Part shown: positions 17,099-25,395 of the stretch, piece after piece
Position numbering within the stretch: position 1 is the stretch's first letter
How the letters are laid out: every line of letters starts with the position of its first letter
The notes under the pieces: model-generated
What the model was told of the DNA's origin: nothing
Databases searched by the model: none
The model's input: only the letters and a program-made list of their open reading frames with translations
Position numbers and translations under genes: made by a program
Assembly: GCA_964610745.1 (NCBI GenBank)
Contig: CAZSYL010000014.1
Coordinates: 6,959-70,958 of the forward strand
DNA length: 64,000 nucleotides
Reading direction: 5' to 3'
From: SHLQ01 sp964610745
GTDB taxonomy: Bacteria > Actinomycetota > Acidimicrobiia > Acidimicrobiales > SHLQ01

Positions 17099-18508
17099 CT
17101 ACATGAGGTACTGGGTGAGGCCACGCTTGATGTATTTGCCTTCACCGGCTGCGCCATGGAACTCGTCGTTTGCGACGATGACCTTGCCCCTCGACATCAC
17201 CGTGTCGACCTTGCCCTGCACCTCGAAACCTTCGTAGGCCGAGTAATCCATGTTCATGTGGTGGTTGTCGACGCTGATCGACCAACTCGCGTTTGGGTCG
17301 TACAAGACAATGTCGGCGTCCGCGCCCGGCTGGATCGTGCCCTTCTGGGGATACATGCCGAACATACGGGCCGGGGTTGTCGAACACAGTTCAACCCAAC
17401 GAGGCAACGTGATTTCGCCGGTGACCACACCCTGATAGATCAAGTCCATGCGATGTTCGACTCCACCGATGCCGTTCGGAATGGCTCGGAAGTCGTCGAC
17501 GCCGAGCTCCTTTTGATCCTTGAAGCAGAATGGGCAGTGATCGGTCGAAACAACGCTCAGGTCGTTGGCTCGCAAACCCGTCCACAGGTCGGCGTGATGG
17601 TGTTCGTGTTTGGAGCGCAAGGGAGTCGAGCAGACGTACTTTGCGCCCTCAAAGCCGGGGGCACCGAGGTGATCTTCGAGGGTTAGGTAGAGGTATTGCG
17701 GACACGTCTCAGCGAAAACGTTGGCGCCGTTGTTGCGTGCACGGGCGACCTCTTCGAGCGCACCTGAGGCTGAAAGGTGAACAATGTAGAGCGGCGCAGC
17801 CCCGACCTTTGCCAACTTGATTGCGCGGTGGGTTGCTTCACTCTCGAGTTCTTGGCGACGCACGATGCCGTGGTTAACCGGATCGGTTTCGCCCCGAAGA
17901 ACCGCCTGTTCGGCGAGGAGGTCGATCGCGATGCCGTTCTCGGCGTGCATCATGATCAACCCGCCGTTGTCCGAACACGTTTGCATCGCCTGCAAGATCT
18001 GTCGGTCGTCGGAGAGGAAGACGCCAGGGTAGGCCATGAAAAGTTTGAAGCTGCTAATCCCCTCGTCGACCAGGATGTCCATCTCCTTTAGCGACGCCTC
18101 GTTGACGTCGCCGATGATCATGTGAAATCCGTAGTCGATCGCGCAGTTGCCATCGGCCTTGCCATGCCACTCGTCGAGGCACTCGCGCACTTGACGGCCG
18201 TAGCTCTGAACTGCGAAGTCGACAATCGTGGTGGTTCCGCCCCACGCTGCGGCGATCGTCCCGGTTTCAAAGGTGTCTGATGCGAACGTGCCGCCGAACG
18301 GCAACTCCATGTGGGTGTGTACATCGACACCGCCGGGGATCACGTACTTGCCGGTCGCGTCGATGATCTCGGCCGACGCGGCAGCAGAGTTCGCAATCGT
18401 CGACCCCGGTTCGAGGACGGCAACGATCTTCTCGCCATCGATCAGCACCTCGGCGGGATCAGCTCCGGTTGCCGAAATGACAGTTCCACCAGTGATCAAC
18501 TTCGTCAT
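17099..18508 (-). CDS. hydA: Dihydropyrimidinase
   Basis: This 469-residue cyclic amidohydrolase opens dihydrouracil or dihydrothymine to N-carbamoyl-beta-amino acids. The metal-binding motif DVHTHMELPFGG is near residue 60, and the carboxylated Lys lies in ISSFKLFMAYPG near residue 155. Later His ligands are in MHAENG and YIVHLS, and the Asp in STDHCPF. Length is normal. GGAGGAG precedes the ATG. The next gene upstream encodes the following enzyme of the pathway, beta-ureidopropionase, 15 bp away. Confidence 0.95.
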   Translation of the reverse strand: MTKLITGGTVISATGADPAEVLIDGEKIVAVLEPGSTIANSAAASAEIIDATGKYVIPGGVDVHTHMELPFGGTFASDTFETGTIAAAWGGTTTIVDFAVQSYGRQVRECLDEWHGKADGNCAIDYGFHMIIGDVNEASLKEMDILVDEGISSFKLFMAYPGVFLSDDRQILQAMQTCSDNGGLIMMHAENGIAIDLLAEQAVLRGETDPVNHGIVRRQELESEATHRAIKLAKVGAAPLYIVHLSASGALEEVARARNNGANVFAETCPQYLYLTLEDHLGAPGFEGAKYVCSTPLRSKHEHHHADLWTGLRANDLSVVSTDHCPFCFKDQKELGVDDFRAIPNGIGGVEHRMDLIYQGVVTGEITLPRWVELCSTTPARMFGMYPQKGTIQPGADADIVLYDPNASWSISVDNHHMNMDYSAYEGFEVQGKVDTVMSRGKVIVANDEFHGAAGEGKYIKRGLTQYLM

Positions 18509-18523
18509 GGTCTTCTCCTCCGC

Positions 18524-19366
18524 CTATGCCTTTGCGATCTGCTCGTACATGTCTGGCCGACGGTCTCGGTAGAAGGCCCACTGGTCACGGACTTCTTTGA
18601 CCAAGCCCATGTCGAGATCTCGAATGACGAGCTCTTCTTCTTGGTCGGATGCAACCTCGCCAACGAACTGACCTCGTGGATCGGCGAAGTAGCTCGTGCC
18701 GTAAAAGTCGTTATCGCCGAGCTCTTCGATGCCGACCCGGTTGATCGCCCCAACGAAGTACATGTTCGCCACCGCCGATGCCGTCTGCTCGAGCTTCCAC
18801 AGGTACGACGAGAGGCCGCGGCTAGTCGCCGACGGGTTGAAGACGAGTTCGGCGCCGTTCAGACCAAGCTCGCGCCAACCTTCGGGGAAGTGACGGTCGT
18901 AGCAGATGTTGACCGCAACCTTGCCGACCGCAGTATCAAAGACTGGGTATCCGAGGTTTCCCGGGCGGAAATAGAACTTCTCCCAAAATCCCTTCACCTG
19001 AGGGATATGGACCTTGCGGTATTTGCCGAGGTACGAACCGTCGGCGTCGATGACCGCGGCGGTGTTGTACAAGAGACCCGCCTGCTCTTCTTCGTACATG
19101 GGAAGCACGAGCACCATGCCGTACTTCTCGGCCAGCTCTTGAAAGCGCTTGGTCGTCGGTCCGTCGGGGATGGCCTCGGCATAGCTGTAGAACTCGGCGT
19201 CCTGCACCTGACAGAAGTACGGCCCGTAGAACAATTCCTGGAAACACATGACCTGTGTGCCTGCGGCGGCGGCTTCGGCGAGGTATTTCTCGTGAAGCTC
19301 GATCATCGACTCCTTCGAACCCGTCCATGCGGTTTGAAGGATGGCTGCTTTGACGGTCTCCGACAT
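18524..19366 (-). CDS. Beta-ureidopropionase (nitrilase superfamily)
   Basis: This 280-residue protein has the nitrilase catalytic triad: Glu44 (CFQELFYG), Lys118 (YRKVHIPQ) and Cys155 (NICYDRHFPEG). The close match to N-carbamoyl-beta-alanine amidohydrolases and its position beside dihydropyrimidinase support release of beta-alanine, CO2 and ammonia from N-carbamoyl-beta-alanine. The ATG at 19366 is preferred to one at 19411 because GGGAGC precedes it by 9 nt and family similarity begins at KAAILQ. It is the first gene of the operon. Confidence 0.93.
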   Translation of the reverse strand: MSETVKAAILQTAWTGSKESMIELHEKYLAEAAAAGTQVMCFQELFYGPYFCQVQDAEFYSYAEAIPDGPTTKRFQELAEKYGMVLVLPMYEEEQAGLLYNTAAVIDADGSYLGKYRKVHIPQVKGFWEKFYFRPGNLGYPVFDTAVGKVAVNICYDRHFPEGWRELGLNGAELVFNPSATSRGLSSYLWKLEQTASAVANMYFVGAINRVGIEELGDNDFYGTSYFADPRGQFVGEVASDQEEELVIRDLDMGLVKEVRDQWAFYRDRRPDMYEQIAKA

Positions 19367-19460
19367 TCTGTGTTGCTCCCGACTGCGGTGATGGTGTGTG
19401 ACTATCGACACTAGAACCTTTTGGATCTAGACGCCTATCGCTGGACTGGTCAGGATGGCT

Positions 19461-19496
19461 CGATCGAAGGTGTGATACATCACCCGACTTCGATCG
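19461..19496. promoter_or_regulatory. Nested inverted repeat upstream of pyrimidine operon
   Basis: An outer repeat CGATCGAAG (19461-19469) / CTTCGATCG (19488-19496) encloses an inner one, GTGAT-AC-ATCAC (19472-19483). It is centred about 110 bp upstream of the first operon gene. The nested symmetry fits a dimeric regulator's operator. No regulator gene is adjacent, but one may be hidden by the assembly gap. Confidence 0.55.
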
Positions 19497-19531
19497 GTAA
19501 CGCTGGATTCACACAATCGCCATGCAATTGG

Positions 19532-19631
19532 NNNNNNNNNNNNNNNNNNNNNNNNNNNNNNNNNNNNNNNNNNNNNNNNNNNNNNNNNNNNNNNNNNNNN
19601 NNNNNNNNNNNNNNNNNNNNNNNNNNNNNNN
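19532..19631. other. Assembly gap (100 N)
   Basis: There are exactly 100 N, the usual placeholder for a gap of unknown length. Sequence between the pyrimidine operon promoter region and the end of the AlgJ-like gene is missing. A promoter, a regulator gene or more could lie here. Confidence 0.99.
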
Positions 19632-19639
19632 CGCGGCAA

Positions 19640-20770
19640 CTACTGGTTGGCGCGTAGGTGTCTGGTGAGAAGCTGGGGAATTCCCGAATAGCGCACCGCA
19701 CTAAATCTCGACGTGAACGACATGATCACTCGGTCGGCCTCAACGATGGCTGCCTCAACGTTGTCATCGTTGATGTCCTGCCAGCGGATGACGTGTAGAT
19801 CCTCGAAGTACTGGTTGAAGAAGGAGGCACTGGTGTTGAGGTGAGAGTCGGTCACGACGATCGTTCTTCCCGGGATCAGTGGCGCTGCGTCGGTGTCCGC
19901 GGTGCTGCTCTGCCAACGTCGCTGTGCCCCGACCTCTTCGATGGTCTCAGTGGTGATGAACTCACGGGTCGTCTGGAGACGAACGTCCCGGTCAAAAACG
20001 TCGATCCCGAGCAGTTGGGCGAGATCGCCACCCTCGGGTTTGTCCACCTCGCCGAGGTCGACCAGAGCATCTTGATCGTAGAGTCCGGGCTCGATTGCAT
20101 CGATGATGAACTCGGCTGCGACGGCGCGTCCGAAGCTGTTCCAGTGGGTGTCGGTGCGTTGGTAGAGGCGATCCTCAGTGAGTGGTGCTTCGGTGAGGAG
20201 CAGGTCGAAGATATCGAGATAGCCGGTTTGCCCGGCGAGCTCGTCGCGCAAGTCGGTGACCAGCTCATCGGCACAGTCCCTGTTTTCGACAGAGTCGGGG
20301 AGTAGGTCCGGATAGACCCACGCTTTCTCGGGGACCACCGTAAAGAAGAACTCTGCGTTGTTCTCTTCCAGTTCGAATCGCAGAGCTCCGATTCTTTCGG
20401 TCACGGTCGAAGGTTCAATCCAGACGCCTTCGGCGTCGGACTCGCACGGTCGATCGAACGTGGCGGCGATGAAGAGAAAGTCGTCGTCGCCGATGTAGAC
20501 CTCGGGGTTGGGTGAGTCGCTGAAGACGTCGAACGAAATGGTCGCTTCGGTTTCGATTGCGCGTTCCCGTATGGAGAGACGGTCCTCTACAAAGTTGTCG
20601 ACGTTCTCAAAGAAGTCGCCGGTGAGGATTTCTTCAGCGTCGGCTTCTGGGAACTCAGAGACGGGCCGGTTCGCAATCGTTTCGCGTTCAGAGAAGATCG
20701 AAGCCACTCCAGGAATCGCGAGAATTGCGATGAACCAGACGGCGGTGAGGATGCGGGTTGAGCGGCGCAT
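19640..20770 (-). CDS. AlgJ/AlgX-like SGNH-type polysaccharide O-acetylation protein
   Basis: This is a 376-residue protein with an N-terminal signal anchor (ILTAVWFIAILAIPGVASIF). The motif RTDTHWNSFGR near residue 215 carries the Asp-x-His pair of the AlgJ/AlgX family. IVVTDSHLN near residue 300 stands where the nucleophile-bearing strand is expected. These proteins act outside the membrane and pass acetyl groups to exopolysaccharide. It follows the MBOAT gene by 15 bp, so the two form an acetyl export and transfer pair. It ends 8 bp from the assembly gap. Confidence 0.85.
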   Translation of the reverse strand: MRRSTRILTAVWFIAILAIPGVASIFSERETIANRPVSEFPEADAEEILTGDFFENVDNFVEDRLSIRERAIETEATISFDVFSDSPNPEVYIGDDDFLFIAATFDRPCESDAEGVWIEPSTVTERIGALRFELEENNAEFFFTVVPEKAWVYPDLLPDSVENRDCADELVTDLRDELAGQTGYLDIFDLLLTEAPLTEDRLYQRTDTHWNSFGRAVAAEFIIDAIEPGLYDQDALVDLGEVDKPEGGDLAQLLGIDVFDRDVRLQTTREFITTETIEEVGAQRRWQSSTADTDAAPLIPGRTIVVTDSHLNTSASFFNQYFEDLHVIRWQDINDDNVEAAIVEADRVIMSFTSRFSAVRYSGIPQLLTRHLRANQ

Positions 20771-20785
20771 ACGGCGTTCTCGCGA

Positions 20786-22156
20786 TCAGAACTGGAAGTA
20801 GAGGAATGGGCTGAAGGACTGTGAGGCTGCGACGAGGAGTGCCGCTGGCATTCCAACGCCGAGGAGCATCGTGCGCGCAAGTGCTGCAGGGGCCTTGTCC
20901 GACAGGAGGTTTGCATCGCCAGCGACTTTGCGGCCGGGTTGGAAGAACACGAGGCTCGCCCCGAGAAGGACGACGAGTGCCCTGGTTTCGAGCGAACGAG
21001 TAATGGCCGGGCTCACCGGCCCGAAATCGAAGGCGAACAAGGATGTGAAGACTTCAGCGGCGACGGTGAAGTCTGGTGCGCGGAACACGATCCACCCAAA
21101 CATCACCAGCACGAGTGTGATGATGCGACCACCGACTCCGGGAAGAAGGCGTCCTCCGAATTTGCGCTCAAGCAACAGGAGGGAACCGTGGTAAGCGCCC
21201 CACACAACGAACGTCCATGCGGCTCCGTGCCAAAGGCCGGTGAGCAGGAAAACAATGATGAGGTTTCGGGTCGTGTGGCCAGTTCGGCTACCGCCGAGCG
21301 GTATGTACACGTAGTCACGGAACCAGAACGAAAGAGTCATGTGCCAGCGTCGCCAGAAGTCGGTGACCGAAACAGCGGTGTATGGACGGTTGAAGTTCTC
21401 CGGGAAGGTGAAGCCGAGGATTCGACCGAGACCGATGGCCATGTCCGAGTAGCCGCTGAAGTCGAAGTACAGCTGCAGGGTGTAGGCGACGGTTCCAAGG
21501 ATGGCAGCGGGTGTGGTGATGTTTCCTGCGTCGCTGGCAAACACCGCGTCAGCGACTGGACCAAGCGAGTCTGCAATGAGGACTTTCTTGGACAGGCCAA
21601 GCGCAAAGCGCACCGACCCATCGGAGAACCCCTCCATCGTCATGCTGCGGTTCTTCAGCTGTGCGCTGATGTCGCTGTATCGGACGATTGGCCCAGCGAT
21701 CAGCTGGGGGAACAGCACGATGTAGAGCATGTAATCGCCGAAGTGATTTACCGGTTCTTCTCGTCCACTGATGACATCGACGGCATAGCTGATGCGCTGA
21801 AAGGTAAAGAACGAGATGCCGATCGGGAGGACCACATTGGTCAGCCATGCCGGCGGATTGTCGAATGGGGTGAAGGCGCCCACCACGTCAACAGCAAAGA
21901 ACCCCGCGTATTTGAAGTATGCGAGCACGCTCAGGTTGAGCACGACCGATGCCTTTAACCAGCGCTGTCCAACGAGGTAATAGTCCAGCGCGCTGGTGGC
22001 GACCAGAACGATTACGAACCACTGACTTCCCCACGCATAAAACACCAGGCTTGCGAGGAGCAGCACGGTGTTGCGGAGCTTCTTTGGGCTCAACGCGACA
22101 AACGCGAGTACTGCGGGCAGAAAGAAGAAGAGGAACGTGATCGAGCTGAAGACCAA
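20786..22156 (-). CDS. MBOAT-family membrane O-acyltransferase (AlgI-like)
   Basis: This is a 456-residue multi-pass protein. It begins MVFSSITFLFFFLPAVL, as AlgI/DltB-like proteins do, with a TTG start. The FSGYSDMAIGLGRILGF segment and the invariant-His region LTGLWHGAAWTFVVWGAYHG are clear MBOAT landmarks. It moves acyl (acetyl) groups across the membrane to the AlgJ-like partner. The polysaccharide modified is not encoded nearby. Confidence 0.93.
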   Translation of the reverse strand: MVFSSITFLFFFLPAVLAFVALSPKKLRNTVLLLASLVFYAWGSQWFVIVLVATSALDYYLVGQRWLKASVVLNLSVLAYFKYAGFFAVDVVGAFTPFDNPPAWLTNVVLPIGISFFTFQRISYAVDVISGREEPVNHFGDYMLYIVLFPQLIAGPIVRYSDISAQLKNRSMTMEGFSDGSVRFALGLSKKVLIADSLGPVADAVFASDAGNITTPAAILGTVAYTLQLYFDFSGYSDMAIGLGRILGFTFPENFNRPYTAVSVTDFWRRWHMTLSFWFRDYVYIPLGGSRTGHTTRNLIIVFLLTGLWHGAAWTFVVWGAYHGSLLLLERKFGGRLLPGVGGRIITLVLVMFGWIVFRAPDFTVAAEVFTSLFAFDFGPVSPAITRSLETRALVVLLGASLVFFQPGRKVAGDANLLSDKAPAALARTMLLGVGMPAALLVAASQSFSPFLYFQF

Positions 22157-22248
22157 GGTTCAGCCCTGGAGAGCAGAGTCAGCGGCAGCGTTCATGCCCT
22201 ACAACACTAACCGTGGGTGAGGCGTGCGCGAGGCGGGAAAGGGTTTCC

Positions 22249-22713
22249 TTAGGTCGTCGGTAAGTGTTGAAGGACGAGTCTGCTGTCGGTTTGTCGTACG
22301 CCTGCCTGGGCTCGCAGATCGTTGAGCAACGAGTTGAGATCGTCGCTTGAGGCCACGCGAACCCTCAACCGGAAGTCCAGCCTGCCGGTGAGATGAAAGC
22401 ACTCGATGCAGCGCTCGTCGTTCAGCACGAAGTCGGCAAAGGAATCTGGTTTGGAGATGTCGTCGAGCCAGACGTCGATCGAAGCTTCGACAGGTCGGCC
22501 GAGGGCTCCATGGTCGAGCTCGGCTCGAAAGCCGCTGATGAGGCCGCGTTCGACCAGGCGTTGCATTCGAGCGCCAGCAGCGTTCGGGCTCAGTCCGACA
22601 AGTTGACCTAGCTCGCGTTGAGTTAAGCGGCCCTGTCTTGAGAGATGGCCGAGTATATCTCTGTCAATATCGTCTATCACAGTGGTAAACACTGTATCAG
22701 CAGAGTTTCGCAA
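22249..22713 (-). CDS. Lrp/AsnC-family regulator
   Basis: This protein has up to 154 residues. Helix-turn-helix: DIDRDILGHLSRQGRLTQRELGQLVGLSPNAAGARMQRLVERGLI. RAM domain: VEASIDVWLDDISKPDSFADF...CFHLTGRLDFRLRVRV. The first codon is a TTG. GTG codons at 22692 and 22680 are equally plausible starts, the last giving the usual MIDDIDRDIL opening. It is divergent from the 50-residue protein at 22831. Confidence 0.9.
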   Translation of the reverse strand: MRNSADTVFTTVIDDIDRDILGHLSRQGRLTQRELGQLVGLSPNAAGARMQRLVERGLISGFRAELDHGALGRPVEASIDVWLDDISKPDSFADFVLNDERCIECFHLTGRLDFRLRVRVASSDDLNSLLNDLRAQAGVRQTDSRLVLQHLPTT

Positions 22714-22725
22714 GCAAATACAGTG
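22679..22725. promoter_or_regulatory. Candidate Lrp auto-operator
   Basis: ACAGTG-GTAAA-CACTGT (22679-22695) is a perfect inverted repeat with 6-bp arms at the 5' end of the lrp-like gene. A further ACAGTG half site lies at 22720-22725, 41 bp from the first, or four helical turns. The spacing suits cooperative binding of an Lrp octamer. Confidence 0.4.
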
Positions 22726-22830
22726 CCACGTTCGGCGGCTTTTCCGTCAGGATGTATTTCAGGACGAGCCGCATGGTCGGACCGCTCCCACAACACCCTC
22801 CCCCTCGGACAACGGTCTGAAAGGAACATC

Positions 22831-22983
22831 ATGAGCTCTGCACAACACGCCGCATTTCAACAGCTTCTCTCGGGATGGCGCCATCACCAGGACCTCCGCA
22901 ACTCCGGCGGAAGCATCGATCAGCTTTCCGAGTCACGCCGGGTCCTTGACGAATATCGTCTTCTCGCTGCCACCGCGCGATGA
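22831..22983 (+). CDS. Small conserved-looking 50-residue protein
   Basis: A strong ribosome-binding site (AAGGAAC, 4 nt before the ATG) precedes a 50-codon frame beginning MSSAQHAAFQQLLSGWRHHQDL and ending in a TGA. The sequence is helical and charged, without Cys or membrane segments. It is divergent from the Lrp gene and lies upstream of the carboxylase. I do not know its function. Its RBS, clean codon use and position argue that it is real. Confidence 0.6.
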   Translation: MSSAQHAAFQQLLSGWRHHQDLRNSGGSIDQLSESRRVLDEYRLLAATAR

Positions 22984-23114
22984 GCCGCTAGTCGCTGTTT
23001 CGGCGCCGCCAACTTCCTGAAGGCGACTCTTATTGCGTCACTTCGTAGCGATGTGGCGTCCTTGTTCGAGTCCCAAGCTGCCAAGGACGAAGCTTGCGGG
23101 CTAGCCTCTCCCGA

Positions 23115-24671
23115 ATGTCGCAGCAGTCAATGAGTGACCGAATCGCCGACCTTGAACGTCGTCGCGATGAAGCCATCCACGCCGGGTCAGAACGCTCCGT
23201 GGAACGGCAACGTTCCAAGGGCAAGATGCTCGCGCGCGAACGCATCGAATATCTGCTCGACCCGGGCTCGTTCCACGAGCTCGACATGCTCGCTCGGCAT
23301 CGAGCGCTCGACTCGGGCATCGAAGAGCGTCCCTATACCGACGGCGTCGTGACTGGTTGGGGCACCGTCGATGGTCGCAAGGTCTTCGTCTTTGCCCAGG
23401 ACTTCACCGTCTTCGGTGGTGCCCTCGGAGAGGTCTTCGCCGAGAAGATCCACAAGGTGATGGACCTCGCGAACAGTGTCGGCGCTCCGCTCATCGGGCT
23501 CAACGACGGCGCGGGTGCTCGCATTCAGGAGGGGGTTGTCAGCCTCGACGCCTACGGCGGCATCTTCTATCGAAATGTGCAGGCCTCCGGTGTGATCCCA
23601 CAGATCTCGGTGATCCTTGGACCATGTGCCGGCGGTGCGGTCTACAGCCCGGCCATGACCGACTTCATCTTTATGGTCCGCGAGAAGTCGCACATGTTCA
23701 TTACTGGGCCCGACGTCGTAAAGACGGTCACGGGCGAAGAGGTCACCCTCGAAGAACTTGGTGGCGCCAAGTCGCACGCGTCCAAGTCCGGCGTTGCGAC
23801 CTACACCGGAGAAAGTGAAGAGGATGTCCTCGACCAGGTGAAGCTGTTGCTCACGTTCCTGCCGTCGAACAACCTCGATGTGGCGCCGGTCGAGGAATCA
23901 AGCGACGATCCAGATCGGCTATGTCCCGTTCTGAGAGACATCCTTCCAGAGAACTCCAATCAGCCCTACGACATGGTCGATGTGATCCGTGAGGTCGTCG
24001 ACGACGGCGACTTCTTTGAGTACTTCGGTGACTGGGCTCAGAACATCGTCTGTGGATTCGCACGGATCGACGGGCGAGCAATCGGCGTCGTCGGCAACCA
24101 ACCGAAGGTCTTCGCTGGTGTACTCGACATCAATTCGGCGGAAAAGGCTGGTCGCTTCGTTCGAACATGCGACGCCTTCAACATCCCGCTCCTTACTTTC
24201 TGTGATGTTCCTGGCTTTCTTCCCGGAGTCGATCAAGAACACGGCGGCATCATTCGCCATGGCGCCAAGCTGCTCTACGCCTACTGCGAGGCCACGGTGC
24301 CACGCGTGCAGGTCATTACCCGCAAGGCATACGGCGGCGCCTATCTGGTGATGGATTCCAAGGCGGTCGGTTCAGACATGAGCTTTGCGTGGCCAACAGC
24401 AGAGATGGCAGTGATGGGTCCACAGGGCGCAGTTGAGGTCATCTATCGCCGCGAGCTCCAGCAGTCGGCGAACCCCGAGGCCAAGCGAGCCGAGCTCGTC
24501 ACCGAATACACCGAGCGCACCGCAAACCCATACGTTGCTGCTGAGCGAGGTTACATCGATGAAGTCATCGATCCCGCCGAGACTCGCAAGGTTGTCGCTG
24601 GCGCATTTCGCCTCCTCGAGACCAAGCAAGAACGGATCCCGGAACGCAAGCACGGAAACGTGCCGCTCTAA
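23115..24671 (+). CDS. Acyl-CoA carboxylase beta (carboxyltransferase) subunit
   Basis: This 518-residue carboxyltransferase is of the PccB/AccD5 type. It moves the carboxyl group from biotin to propionyl- or acetyl-CoA. Both crotonase-like halves are present: biotin-side LIGLNDGAGARIQEGV and GPCAGGAVYSPAMTDF in the first, FCDVPGFLPG and ITRKAYGGAYLVM in the second. The ATG at 23115 is preferred to a TTG at 23094. Its stop overlaps the epsilon-subunit start (TAATG). The biotin-carboxylase alpha subunit is not in the window. Confidence 0.95.
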   Translation: MSQQSMSDRIADLERRRDEAIHAGSERSVERQRSKGKMLARERIEYLLDPGSFHELDMLARHRALDSGIEERPYTDGVVTGWGTVDGRKVFVFAQDFTVFGGALGEVFAEKIHKVMDLANSVGAPLIGLNDGAGARIQEGVVSLDAYGGIFYRNVQASGVIPQISVILGPCAGGAVYSPAMTDFIFMVREKSHMFITGPDVVKTVTGEEVTLEELGGAKSHASKSGVATYTGESEEDVLDQVKLLLTFLPSNNLDVAPVEESSDDPDRLCPVLRDILPENSNQPYDMVDVIREVVDDGDFFEYFGDWAQNIVCGFARIDGRAIGVVGNQPKVFAGVLDINSAEKAGRFVRTCDAFNIPLLTFCDVPGFLPGVDQEHGGIIRHGAKLLYAYCEATVPRVQVITRKAYGGAYLVMDSKAVGSDMSFAWPTAEMAVMGPQGAVEVIYRRELQQSANPEAKRAELVTEYTERTANPYVAAERGYIDEVIDPAETRKVVAGAFRLLETKQERIPERKHGNVPL

Positions 24672-24868
24672 TGACGTCACAGGTGCACATCGCTGGCATT
24701 CGGCCAGAACCCGATGCCGATATCGTTGCGGCGATCACCGTTGCGGTGTTGGAAGTCTGGCCCAAGCCATCGGCCGCGCAGCCTCCCGAGGAACCCGACA
24801 CCGACTGGCGTTTCGCCGACCGCCGCTGGCATAGCCGCTCGGTGCCGCGACGCACGTGGGGGGTGTGA
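24671..24868 (+). CDS. Acyl-CoA carboxylase epsilon subunit
   Basis: This is a 65-residue protein translationally coupled to the beta subunit by a TAATG overlap. It has the short actinobacterial epsilon pattern: a beta-rich start (VHIAGIRPEPDADIVAAITVAVLEVW), a Pro-rich linker and a basic Trp-containing end (DWRFADRRWHSRSVPRRTWGV). Epsilon subunits stabilise and activate actinobacterial acyl-CoA carboxylase complexes. Confidence 0.88.
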   Translation: MTSQVHIAGIRPEPDADIVAAITVAVLEVWPKPSAAQPPEEPDTDWRFADRRWHSRSVPRRTWGV

Positions 24869-24875
24869 ACCGGCG

Positions 24876-25361
24876 ATGAGTTCACCCGAGCCGCATCCTG
24901 ATGTAGCGCATTTAGCGAGCCTGCTCGGAACCTGGCGTGGCCGCGGGACAGGCATGTATCCAACGATCGAGACCTTTGGCTATCTCGAGGAAGTGATCTT
25001 CGGTCACGTTGGAAAGCCATTCCTTTCTTACACACAAAAAACCCGGCACGCGGAAACAGATCTGCCGCTGCACACCGAAGCGGGATATCTCCGCCCAGTT
25101 GGTGTCGACAGGGTCGAGTTTGTCGTTGCTCAACCCACCGGCGTTGTCGAGCTTCACGAGGGTGAGGTGGCTATGACCGACGGGGGCCTGTCTCTATCGA
25201 TGAGGTCGACTTCGGTGCCGCGCACAGCGACTGCTCGAGACGTTCAGCGAGTCGAGCGAGTTGTTCAGGTCGAAGATGACTCGTTGACGTATCGCCTCGA
25301 TATGGCTGCGGTCGGACTTGATCTGCAACACCACCTGAGCGCGGAGCTACATCGAGCGTAG
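24876..25361 (+). CDS. Nitrobindin-like heme-binding beta-barrel protein
   Basis: This is a 161-residue protein. It opens with LGTWRGRGTGMYPTIETFGYLEE, the signature of nitrobindin (FABP-like/THAP4 group), and closes with MAAVGLDLQHHLSAELHR, where the heme-ligand His is expected. Bacterial nitrobindins bind ferric heme and isomerise peroxynitrite to nitrate. It begins 7 bp after the epsilon gene. Confidence 0.85.
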   Translation: MSSPEPHPDVAHLASLLGTWRGRGTGMYPTIETFGYLEEVIFGHVGKPFLSYTQKTRHAETDLPLHTEAGYLRPVGVDRVEFVVAQPTGVVELHEGEVAMTDGGLSLSMRSTSVPRTATARDVQRVERVVQVEDDSLTYRLDMAAVGLDLQHHLSAELHRA

Positions 25362-25395
25362 GGTCTCGCCATTGCGGGTCGGCTAGGTTTGCGCC

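Noticed and set aside
18311..19414. A 367-residue plus-strand frame opposite dihydropyrimidinase and ureidopropionase.
   Set aside because: It lies wholly antisense to two clear enzymes and has no recognisable motifs or proper start.
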